Below are positions 25,699 to 36,263 of a stretch of 64,000 nucleotides of DNA, piece after piece; position 1 is the first letter of the stretch; every line of letters starts with the position of its first letter. Both the position numbers and the translations under genes were made by a program. The notes under the pieces were generated by a model. It was not told where the DNA came from. It made no database searches and saw nothing but the letters and a program-made list of their open reading frames with translations. The stretch is from Hyposmocoma kahamanoa (Eukaryota; Arthropoda; Insecta; Lepidoptera; Cosmopterigidae), in the NCBI RefSeq assembly GCF_003589595.1, contig NW_020654051.1, forward strand, positions 9,774,954 to 9,838,953, in the 5' to 3' direction.

Positions 25699-28020
25699 GT
25701 ACAGTACAGCACTTATGTACTTCTTACTTTAATTGCAAGTTCGGTGAGCATAAAATTAGCCACAAGACACATACCAACTAAATATAGTTTTCTCTTACTA
25801 ATATTGTCTATTGTTACTTTTAGATGTGAATTTGATTCTTTTACTGTTCATCACTAACCCGTATTTATTCCAAAAATATACGTCTATTCTCTTTTTTTAA
25901 AGGTTACCAAGCATTTGCTGAATTTATCATCGCTATAGATTAAGGTTTTATTAAAGTGGGTTGCAGCAGTACAGAAACTATAATCAAAATATGTAATTAC
26001 GAGTATATAACACAATTAAAATGCACATGTTGCTTCACTAGTTTATTACAGCAATACAAATTCGCGCGTAACATATTACATTCTCTCACTTGCACTCTTA
26101 ATTCAACAATTATACGAAATGTGTGTACCTTTTTAATGTAAAACACTCTAACCATTCAAATTGAAACTGTGCAAACTAATCAATTAGAAAGACGAGGGCA
26201 AACAGTTGTATTTGCCTTACATTCGCAAGTATTCCACGTAAGAGGTGTACCTTTGTACAGTCAAAGCCGGACTATCGGATAGAGTGGAATTTCAATATTA
26301 TGTGAAAGGGAAGATGTGCCATTGTCTGTAACTCGTACGTTACCTTTGGTAATAGGCATAGTTTCTAATTATACCTACGTAATATCAATACCAACATCAT
26401 CTACTATTTAACATTTTGTTTGATCAGAATGTTTTAAAATGCTTACAGTAATGACTTAAATCAGGTTAACCTGTGGTCCATGGACCCCTAACGGGTTCGT
26501 GTAATCTACGCCGTGGGTCCGTGGCGAGGCTACCTAACATAATGCATTAATATTAAAATTGGTATAGGCGGCTTCTCACGGCCTGTGATACCACGGGCGC
26601 GGGACGAGTCGCGTGCCAGTGCAACCCGCGAGCCTTTCTTCTTCTTCTTCATCTTTTCGGAAAAGGTCCGTGAGCTCTTTGAAATTTTGAGAGGGGTCCA
26701 TACTAGTCCAACTAGAAAAAGGTTAACAAAAAGTCCATTATTCATCTAGGCAGATTGAAACTGAGGCATAAACAGCGTAAATTAACTACACAGATTATGC
26801 ACATCATATTATGTCGTGACCAACCTTGAAACTCGAATGCTCTAGGAAAAAACATCGTGAATAATCGAATTGCAATAACATAACACTAACGAAAAACGCT
26901 AAATGTAATTAAATGTGGTCTGTGGTAATTAATAACGGCTATTCTAGTCTCATAGATCACACGCACACAATTACAGTCCCGTAGATTTATAATAGCACCT
27001 ATTGTATTGCTTGGACTTGTTCCACTATAGTTGGGAGGAGCAAATTTTCTAAATTGTATTAAAGAAATAATTGTCAAGGTACTCATTTTTATACCACCAG
27101 AAAGCTCTATCCCTACTACTGGCCCGAGATAGGGACTGTTTTAAAATAATTACGTCCAGTTTTAAAATTCTAAACTTAAACTTATCAAAACCATGATTGA
27201 ATTTGAAAACTGGCGTAAATATTTTAAAACAGTCGTTTAAACCTAAAACAGGCTCCTGAACAATTATACGAAATGTCGCTTAAGCCCTTTCTACAAAACA
27301 CCGACGGTATAAGAGATTATTACGAGACATGTTTCGTCATAAATTAGGCCGTATACTTGTTTTACATTCCCATTGCAATTTAGCACAATCACGTAAAATT
27401 TTATAAAAAATATAGCTATTTCTACTTTTACGAAAGAGTGGGTACCGAGAATATGAATAAATTGCAAAGAGAAAGAATATTCCGTGCATACTATCATAAA
27501 TGTCCTCTATATTATAGTGATCACAATCATACTACAGCATACTTCTATCGCTTGTTAAATTGCATCGGTCCTTCCCTTATTGCTCGTCTATTTCGTGTCA
27601 CATTGTTAAGGAACTCCTTATTCAAATGTTTCTGAGGAAGTAAAATCGAAATCTTACACCGAATCTAACATTAGTGTTTCATGTTATCTATAAGAAACCG
27701 CTTTTATAAGGTTTAAGGTATTTCTAGGTCCTAACTCCACTAATCTCATATTCTACTGGTAATCAACATTAGCCTGTGTTTACTGCGACGTTTGTCGATT
27801 CGAATGATGTATGTACATCCCTGAAACAGGTGGCAGCAATGAATACAAAGTCACTATGATTATTATTGCTTTAGTTCGGCAAATAAAGGCCCGGTATCCA
27901 CTGAGGGGACGGGACGGCGAGGGATTTTTAGGTGACAAATAGTAATATACCATAAAATTACATTATAGTTGTAATTTAATGATAATGATCGTAACTGCAA
28001 AATAAAGCTGCGGTATGCTT
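25699..28020. other. No gene seen
   Basis: AT-rich non-coding DNA. A single pogo/Tigger-like end (CAGTCAAAGCCGGACTATCG near 26258) has no partner. A GC-richer stretch at 26460-26700 includes GGTCCATGGACC but shows no protein similarity. Confidence 0.45.
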
Positions 28021-28260
28021 AGGGATGCTGAGCTGGCAGCTTCCGGAATGCATCAGCAGCCCTGGGGATGCTTCGGCAGCCTTGGGGATGCTTCGGCAGC
28101 CTTGTGGATGCTTCGGCAGCCTTGGGAATGCTTCGGCAGCCTTGGGGATGCTTCGGCAGCCTTGGGGATGCTTCGGCAGCCTTGGGGATACTTCGGCAGT
28201 CTTGGGGATGCTTCAATAACCTTAGGGATGCTTCGACAGCCTTTGGTATACCTCGATAGG
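28021..28260 (+). repeat. 20 bp minisatellite, 12 units
   Basis: The unit CTTGGGGATGCTTCGGCAGC repeats in exact 20-base phase through the whole 240 bp. Units 3 to 9 are nearly identical; the first two and last three are degraded. It is far more GC-rich than its surroundings. Because 20 is not a multiple of 3 the array cycles through frames, which leaves three plus frames and one minus frame open (64-127 codons). These frames are products of the repeat, not evidence of a gene. Confidence 0.95.
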
Positions 28261-31200
28261 TCAAATACGACTATGCGGATATGCGGGAGGAACAGGCACG
28301 CACGGCATGATCAGTGTGCGCTTGCATGTCTAAGCCGAGCTGTCCCATCAGTGAGTGCCGGGCCTAATATTGTCATTACCAATTACTTATTCATGTGATG
28401 CTAATTTTCTTATAGAATTAAATAATACTAAACAATTTCGTTGTTAAACACAGACTTATACAAAATAAACACAAACAATTCTCTCGGAACATTGAACAAT
28501 GCTAATTACAAACAATAATGTGCAACAAAATTGAATGCACTGAATACACATATTGTTGCAATACGAACCAATTAAGATACTTCGGAATTACACAGATCTG
28601 AAGCAATTCAAACAAACTTTGTAGTATATTCGTGTTTATTTAATGTTTTGTGGAATATTTCAGTTTCAAAACACAAAGATCAAGAAATCTTCTTCAATAA
28701 AACGGTATTACGCAAAACAATTATAACTAAATTAAGATAAATCGTATAATGCTGAACGTTTTAAAAGTAGCTTTGTTTATCATAACACTTTGTTTAAGTT
28801 GACTCTTGCATTAGACGGATTGCTTTTATCGTAAAATACGGTCAGTATAACAGTGATTTGAGGACGTAACGCCGAACTCTGGAGTCACGCTCGACGTATC
28901 TTATCGAGAGCAATTTGTTCCGAAAGCTAATTCTCCTTAATTCTCATTTATTACTATATGTAATAAATGAGAATTAATAATATAACTACTATATGTACAT
29001 AAGTGTGCCTGTACTTGGCACTCGAGTCACATTTAGTAGTCTTTTAATTACCATTAAGGCGTGTCACCGGAGAAGAAGCGGGAAAAACTGCTTTGCTAGA
29101 TTAATGGTTTAGGTATTTAATATTAAATAACGGTCTTACAAAAAAATATACAATACACCTAAAGGACATTGTCTAAAGAACGAGCTAATTTATTATATAT
29201 GATAGGAATACTTTATCCGATCATATAAAAACCTGAATGCAGCCTGACATAAAAGTCTAAAACGAAATATTTAATAATAAAATATTTAACTATGCACATA
29301 AATTTTATACCGAGATATTTCTTTTTTACTACTACAAAGAACCTGCTAAATTTTGGTTTTCAATAAAATCCCTATACTTATTAAATCCACATTTATCCCA
29401 AAATTTGCGAATTGCCCAGCGATTTAACAACACACCGTCCGTTGCCCCATCAGTCGCCATCAGACGCATGTCGACGTCAGATCTGTGTCAAATTTTCTCT
29501 GCCTGTTCTTATTTTATTCATATTAAATTACGGGACGCGTGAGGCGACCTGTGTCACCTCACCTCCTAAAAATCTACACTCGCGTTGAAATATCCGCCTT
29601 ACGTAGATATTACTTATCGACCGACCTCTTGGTATCAGAAAAGTTTATCGTACATTTAATTATTTTCTTATTATTTAAAATGATCACCAATCTGCTCCTC
29701 TTCGTGACGTTGCATATTACGTACAATTTCAATCAACTTAAAAATAATAAATAGGCCTGAATTGTTACGAATCCCACAGTGCGTAGTTTGCGTACGTAAT
29801 GGAAGGATCTGGGTCACAGTGGACACACTTTTACGCTAATTTGTCACCGTGTACGAACGACAAACAAAGTGGTTACTGGAGCAGGAAGTTAAAGTTCAAA
29901 TCATTCTTTAATGATGTCTCAAATCGGGATACGAGGTAAATCATCAGTGATTATTGATATTGTTATGCATTAGATGTTTTGTTGCGATTTATTTGTTTCA
30001 AAGTGGTAATAATAACCTATACAAATGCTCATCAGAAATGAGTAAAGTGAAATAGTGACGGTACGAGGATCATCATCACGCTGTAAATCACGCATTCATA
30101 GGCTACATTTTTGTATATAGTTCTTAAATGATACAATACACGTTCACTCGACGCTACTGAAATAATCGTCTATTCACAAAGTTACTTTAAATTAAGCTTT
30201 TGTGCTGTTTATTTGTGATTTGCTGTGGGCGGGTGATATTGGTGACATCAGCATTATTGGACTGGAATTTTAAACAGGATTTATACGGTAATTTTATATG
30301 AAAATAAGACTTTATTTTACTTTGCTTCTCTGTATGATAAACTACTGAATGACTAGTTGCAAACAATCCGCGATATCTTATGGAGAGAAAAAATCTAACT
30401 TTCCAAGTTATATTTAATTTCTTTCGTTGGTCACGGGTGAATGCTTATACCAGTATCTAAAATTACCTATTACCTACAAGCATACATATTACTTGCTACT
30501 ACACTAGTTATTATCCGTTGTGGGAAAATAATAAACATAAGGGTAAACAAACAACACTGTGTGCATAATTCGTTTTATCCATCGATGTTTTATCAGAAAT
30601 AATTTGCACACAATGTTTAGAACGACAATGTTCCGCCTGTCGCCCTTCGTATGGGAACAGTCACTAGTTCCAACAAGAATGGGTTTTTTTAATGTATGGA
30701 AGATATTGTAGATATGTAACCTTCTAAATCATTAAATAGTGCACTTAAAAAATGTTGATTACCCAAGAAATTGTAACGATATCTTTACACCAATGTAATA
30801 CGCAATTAAGAATTGTGTTTAACGGAATCTATATGCTAAATGTAAATTGTAGATTTGTTTCACCGCAATTCTTTTAAGTTTTTTGTTTTTTATTTGTTTT
30901 TTTTTTGTTTAAAACTTAAATTGTTTGTATAATTAAAATCTGTAGATGATTATTGGCTTTACTGTATTGTATAGCTATTAGATAACCCCACTTTCGGTAC
31001 GTCCAAATTAAAAACATCGTAAAAACGGAAATCATGACTACATTAAACTTTATACCAAAACCGGCACAATATTTTAATATATTATAAAAATTATAAAAAA
31101 AATTATAAAAGTAATATAACAAAAATATCAAAATAATAAAACAATTGACACGAACAGATGACTCAATATTTGGCCTAGAAAAACAAAACATTTGTATGCA

Positions 31201-31650
31201 AAGAAAAAACATCTGCACTTATGTCATCTCACTTGGCACTCGGCAGGTGTTTCCTATGAAACGGAAATACGAAGATTGAGCACATGTTAAAAACGTTTTG
31301 ATTAGAAATTTGTGTGACAAAACTAAACTCGATCCTGAGCAAAAATTTCCTACACTGTCTTCCAAACGACGTACTGAACTCGATGAAAATGTATACTTTA
31401 TCGTAAGTGTAATAACTGAGTACTTACTAAACTATAAATTAAAATATAAAATACGTCATCGTAAAACGAAACGAACATCCCTTAGAATATTAATCAATTT
31501 TTTTCTGATAGGTTCTATCTACTTAATCGTCTTACACTACTGTGAGCTTTCATTCCGAATACTTAATTAGCATATATCGTTCCTTTCCAGAGTAACTTAC
31601 GTAATTAGCATTGGGAAAAGACTAAAACATTTTCGATTTAGTACTTTACA
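28261..31650. other. No gene seen
   Basis: AT-rich non-coding DNA. It contains a 17 bp perfect hairpin at 28937-28977. Low-complexity frames at 30916-31570 are rich in Phe, Tyr, Ile and Lys codons, as expected from AT-rich DNA. Confidence 0.5.
28937..28977. repeat. Perfect 17 bp hairpin
   Basis: The arm TTAATTCTCATTTATTA (28937-28953) and its exact inverse (28961-28977) are separated by 7 bases. Isolated; no element ends were recognised. Confidence 0.6.
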
Positions 31651-31652
31651 TA

Positions 31653-31965
31653 TAGTAGCAGTAGAGCTCCTTGTGAAAGAGTTCGTCCAGGGAAGTACTG
31701 CCTTATCTACCTTACCTATTTCTGCCGCCAAGCAGTAATGTGAGCATTATTGCGTTCCTGTTTTGAAGGTAAGGGTGCTGGTGAAATTACGGGCACATGG
31801 GACTTGTCAACTTATGTCTCAGGGTGACAGGCGCAGTGGCAGTATCCCGCAGATCTGTGCAATTTAAAGCATTGAGTGGCACTGCAACTGCTATGAACAG
31901 GCGTATCGCTTAACACTGGGCAAACGACTTGTTCACCTCATCACTTGTTGTCATGCAAAAAATAT
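31653..31965 (+). repeat. Family A repeat, copy 5 (near full length)
   Basis: The copy runs from TAGTAGCAGTAGAGCTCCTT to the CATCACTTGTTGTCATGCAA end followed by an A-rich tail. All family landmarks are present in order. Confidence 0.85.
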
Positions 31966-31984
31966 AAATAAATAACACACCCTC

Positions 31985-32195
31985 ATAGTCTTATAGCATG
32001 GTACCTGCGATATAGCGTAACACTGTATCGCAGGTGCCATGGACACACAGATAAGTAGTCAACCACAAATTACACCTAAACTCACGAGAGAAATAAATGT
32101 AGGCCATACAAATATTTCTCCCGGCCAGGGAATCGAACCTGGGACCTTTGCGTGGCAGTCAGGCTTTCGGCCATGGAGACAGTTTATATATATAA
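31985..32195 (-). repeat. tRNA-derived SINE with a terminal hairpin
   Basis: On the minus strand, CCCAGGTTCGATTCCCTGGC (about 32122-32141) contains a perfect box B, GGTTCGATTCC. The upstream CTCCATGGCC region is the tRNA-like head. The body runs down to a 16 bp hairpin at 31997-32041 (arms CATGGTACCTGCGATA and its inverse with one mismatch, 13-base loop). Box A is degenerate. Confidence 0.55.
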
Positions 32196-32199
32196 TATC

Positions 32200-33370
32200 T
32201 CGCACTGCTATTACAATAGTGTTGTAACTAAAAATATGTGAAAATGAAGATTGTATCACAGTTAAACGTAAAATAAAATCGTCTTTAGAATATTGTAAAA
32301 AAACAATTGAAATACATATATTTACTTAACTCAAAATGAGACAAATTTTACGAGAGCTAGTTCTGGCCAAAACAGTTCTTACGCAAAAGTATAAAATTAT
32401 TTTTCCCTTTTATTTAATTTACATATATTTGGCAAGTAGGAAATAAATTAGATGTCTGTAATAAACTTTAACCTATACATAAATTTTAATGATCTTTCAC
32501 GGGAAGTAAGTAATTCGTTTTTCATAGATTCTGAAAAAATACACTTTTTGAGTTAATACACTATTGTATCAACAGTGCGATGTATACATATCAATTGTAG
32601 ATTTATTACAATAAGTGCAGCATGTTCATTTCTGAAAATTGAGGAAGAATGCAAGTCTCACTTTGATACAACAAAGTACGAGTTCGGCTGTTAGTAAGAA
32701 TAGGGATGATGTATGTAAAAAATAGAACTTTGTTTCCGAATATGTAATTTAATACTATGATGAAATAATTTTAGACCCCTATTTACGTACCTACCTACCC
32801 AAAACATAATTTCAATATACCCAAGACGAAAAGCTAAATACTGCCTTACTACCAAGTAAGTATGCAATTGAAAAATAACATATTCAAAATTGTAGTAAAA
32901 AAAACATCATTACCAATAACAAAATGTTAAATGTTTCGGTCACGATCGCAATTCCAATTCGACTGTTGCAAAGATCCTCAGAAATCGGCTGGTCTTTGTT
33001 CCTGAAACAATCGCAAGCTCGTAAGAATGTGTATAGTAGAGCTATAAGTGAGTATCGGATGAGGACCGATTCTCGGGAACTGCCGCTGTGTTTACCGCTA
33101 CAAACCAATATTGACATTTGCTTTGTCCACTAACAGGCAGCTAATCCCTTTGTGTGGTGCGCTTTTGTAATGTTAAATTAAACTTCTTTGATTTTAATTC
33201 TGAGAGCTGCCGTTGGATTCTATTCTATTCTAGGATTGTTATTGTTCCCGAGCTGGTATTCTTCGTTTGGATTCGTTTTGTTTTGTTTTTTATGATACCA
33301 AGTGGCAAGAGAGTCGTGCGCCTGATGGTTATTCAATTTATTGCTTCACGTAAAGTTTACAAAGGTCTTA
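32200..33370. other. No gene seen
   Basis: Non-coding. A GC-richer patch at about 32930-33120 has overlapping open frames on both strands (69 and 77 codons) with no recognisable domain or splice context. Confidence 0.4.
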
Positions 33371-33379
33371 AATAACATA

Positions 33380-33600
33380 TAGGTCCTTAACTATTGCAGT
33401 GCCACTCAGAAAAAGAACACTGCGCCTGTCACCCCGAGACATAAGTGGACAAGCTCCATGTGCCTGTAATTTCACCAGCACCCTTACCCTTCCAAACCGG
33501 AATACAATAATGCTTACATTACTGCTTGGCGACAGAAATAGGTAAGGTGGCAGTACTTTCCTAGACAAACTCTTACATACGGAGCTCTACTGCTACTAAA
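33380..33600 (-). repeat. Family A repeat, copy 6
   Basis: The reverse-complement landmarks are in order: TTGCAGTGCCACTCAGA, TGTAATTTCACCAGCACCC, GCTTACATTACTGCTTGGCG, GGTGGCAGTACTTTCCT and GAGCTCTACTGCTACTA. The tail end is truncated. Confidence 0.8.
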
Positions 33601-34389
33601 ACTTTTTCACTAGATGTAAATTCTACGCCGATGGTTCGTCTACGGTGTAAGTATATTGTATTGTTTGGACATTTAGGTTACCTTATTTAACAAAAACCAC
33701 ATGCATAAATGTCACACGTGACACTCGGACTAACCTATCAGAGGTTAGCCCACACATGGCTGATGGGTTGTTTCGGCGCCGTCGCAGCTGGGCTGGGCCG
33801 GTCCACTTTCGTGCAGTTTGTGTGCCAACCGCCAGCGCCATGCAATGTTGCACCGCAAGATTCTACGCGGTACATCACACAGATATTGCTAGAAAGCGTC
33901 CTAGACGAATCATGTCTCTGGGACACGAGGAACTTTGTAATGAAATATAGGGAGAAATCGATTCACTCGCTTTTACAACGTACCTAAACAGCAAACGCTC
34001 TTCATAATTTTATTGAAATTATGGAAAGTTTCGCAAATGAATCAATCTATTTATGACTATAAGCTATGGAATACTCAAGATTTTCTATCAGGCTAATAGT
34101 ACCGTAATATTGAGATCGGTTTAATTACTCACAATTTTATAGCAATTATTTTCAAAGTCAAAGTTTGCAGAAAATTTGTAGTTCAACATCTGTCACTTAC
34201 AAAACTATAACACTATTGGTTGCTCCGTTTTATATCTACATTTTTTTGCTTATACACTTTTCATATCGACCCAACTCTGTAGATAACAGTAAGATATTAC
34301 ATATTAACAGTAAGCAAAACGGATGGTCTTAAATCACTGTACATATTTAAGCCTTTTGATGAGTACTATATCCAACTTCCTGGTTGCAG

Positions 34390-34460
34390 GTCTGCGCACA
34401 CGCCGGGGTCTGTTCGCCCGCTATAATGTGACCGGCGCACGACGAGCGTCTTCTTTCAAG
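34390..34460 (+). CDS. Candidate coding exon of an unidentified gene
   Basis: A GC-rich block starts sharply after an acceptor-like TTCCTGGTTGCAG and ends at a consensus donor, CAAG|GTAAGC. One frame is open across it, entering with two bases of a split codon and leaving in phase 0. It encodes 23 residues including RTRRGLFARYN and GARRASSFK, a basic stretch with a PKA-like RRxS site. The other two frames are closed. The same frame also stays open upstream to an ATG at 34359, so it could instead be a 34-codon first exon. The sharp rise in GC at 34390 favours an internal exon. No partner exons were found, and no family is recognised. Confidence 0.35.
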
Positions 34461-35613
34461 GTAAGCTTGTTTTAATAACTTTCCTTCAGATAGGGCAAGG
34501 TCCACTCAGTACGAGGGTTATGGACCTTTGAGACAGAAAACTTTTGATTTTACAGGTGTGTGTTACCATCGTTGTTTGCATACGTGTAGGTGCCAATTTA
34601 TCATAACATTTTATCTAATTGGATGTTAATATAAACCGGAATCCACATGCACGTGTTGATTGTACCTACTAAGACTAAAACTGACGATTCTAATTAATAG
34701 GTCAAACTTTGCTTTTAGCTTTTTGCGCCAAGGATACGTATAGAGGTTTTCCGAGAGCAACAAAAATATACTCAAGGTCCACTGTAAATGTTCAATCTTA
34801 CTGTTCCCCAATGTATTAAATATCTGTACTTTTTACACCCTTTTTGGTGAGTCCTCATTGTAGAAGTAGTTTGGTTTCATGTTAAAAGATTATTGCCAAA
34901 CGATTATTTTGTAACGAAAAAATAATATTACTTTTTATTATATTTACGAATTTAAAGTTATATTTTTTTAAACAATAATAATAATATGTTTATTTTACAT
35001 CATAAATTGAAATAGCAGTATGACTAAATTTCGAAGTGCAAGCTTACGCTAAATTGGCATTATGTTTTAACATTTATATGTATTGCGAACGCGATTTCAT
35101 GCCTGAAAGCATTGTGCATAGTTACAGTTGGTCCCACACAAGGCAGAGCCTGTCCTGTGGCGACCCTTTTACGAAGGCAAATTCAGCAAATTATTTCAGC
35201 AAATTATTTCGTCAAAGAATAAAATATATGATTGTTTTAATATTAATAACAATATTATTTATCTATTTAGTCTAATATAAATAAGAGAAACAAAAAAAAC
35301 GCAGAATGGAAATTAGAATATGGTGAAATAAAATGTAATTAATTAAAACAATTGAGAAAGTTATATATTGCTCGTGTTGTCTATTATCAATATCATGAAT
35401 GTAATCTCCAGCTAAAATATATCTGGACCTTATTACAGCGTGTATGTATATGTAGGTATGTACATTGTTGTATGTTTATTAAGAAACGTTAGGCCCTGTT
35501 TACATGTAGTTCCGTGTGCAACCTGAAACCATTTAGTAGAGAGATACAGAATAGCAGTAAATACCGTAAAACGTGCCTAATATTATACCTAACTAGTTTC
35601 ATCCGTTATCTAT
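34461..35613. other. No gene seen
   Basis: AT-rich non-coding sequence with no recognised repeat. The 79-codon frame at 35036-35275 shows no domain and ends in AT-driven residues. Confidence 0.45.
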
Positions 35614-35627
35614 GTATTTGAACATAT

Positions 35628-36017
35628 CTTCTTTTGGAGTGGAGTGGAGTGAGCACAACATGTATTTTTCTTCCATACCCAAGTGGGTAGGGCTGATGGG
35701 GATCAGCCGTTATTTCCACACTTATACCTTTCTTATCCATGTCATTTTCTGTCTCCTTAGTCTTTTCTTTGGCCTTCCCTTATATCCCTCCATATTCATA
35801 CCTAACTCTCTTCTCGTCACATGACATTCTCCCTCTACATGACATGTCCATACGACGCTAACCTATTACTTGTCATCTTTTCGGTCACTAGCGCCACTTT
35901 CAAACTTCACCTTATGTACATAAGGTGAAGTTTGAAAGTGGCGCTAGTGATCAGTGGTCATTCTTTATCATATCCTTTTTCGTCACTCCACACATCCATC
36001 TCAACATTCGCATATTC
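35628..36017 (-). mobile_element. 5'-truncated LINE insertion with 14 bp target duplication
   Basis: The 390 bp insert is bounded by exact copies of GTATTTGAACATAT (35614-35627 and 36018-36031). On the minus strand it begins mid-protein with NMRMLRWMCGVTKKDMIKN, the conserved C-terminal part of a non-LTR retrotransposon reverse transcriptase. After an anomalous palindrome it continues as SLKVALVTEKMTSNRL and GHVM. Later stops and frameshifts make it a dead copy. The rest of the reverse transcriptase is missing at the 5' end, as is usual for incomplete target-primed reverse transcription. Confidence 0.75.
35885..35950. repeat. 66 bp perfect palindrome
   Basis: Each arm is 33 bp, with no mismatch and no spacer (centre between 35917 and 35918, CTTATGT|ACATAAG). 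It lies inside the LINE insertion. The lower-coordinate arm (35885-35917), read on the minus strand, belongs to the LINE frame that leads into SLKVALVTEK. The other arm looks like an inverted duplicate of it. Confidence 0.95.
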
Positions 36018-36127
36018 GTATTTGAACATATAATGACCCAATATTTTTTTTAATTATAAGCAATTTTTAAAGACTTTTTAATGTAAGTAGATATTAATGA
36101 TATAGGTTTGTTGGTTATGGTTTTAAA

Positions 36128-36263
36128 TGACAGGACGAACAAGTCGCCACCAGGCGGTGGTCAGCGATACGCTTGTCCATAACAGTTGCAGTGCCGCTCA
36201 AAGCTGTAACTCGCCATGATCTGAGGGACACCATCACTGCGCCTGTCGCCCTAAGATATAAGT
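36128..36263 (-). repeat. Family A repeat, copy 7 (truncated)
   Basis: Only the 3' half of the family is present: GACGAACAAGTCGCCACCAG, CGATACGCTTGTCCATAACAG and GCAGTGCCGCTCAAAGC, ending at CGCCCTAAGATATAAG. Confidence 0.75.

Noticed and set aside
26258..26290. Pogo/Tigger-like inverted-repeat end
   Set aside because: Only one end was found, with no partner within reach, so an element cannot be supported.
28015..28398. 127-codon open frame with a repeated Gly/Ser/Leu peptide
   Set aside because: It is produced by the 20 bp minisatellite; several frames are open at once, so openness is no evidence of coding.
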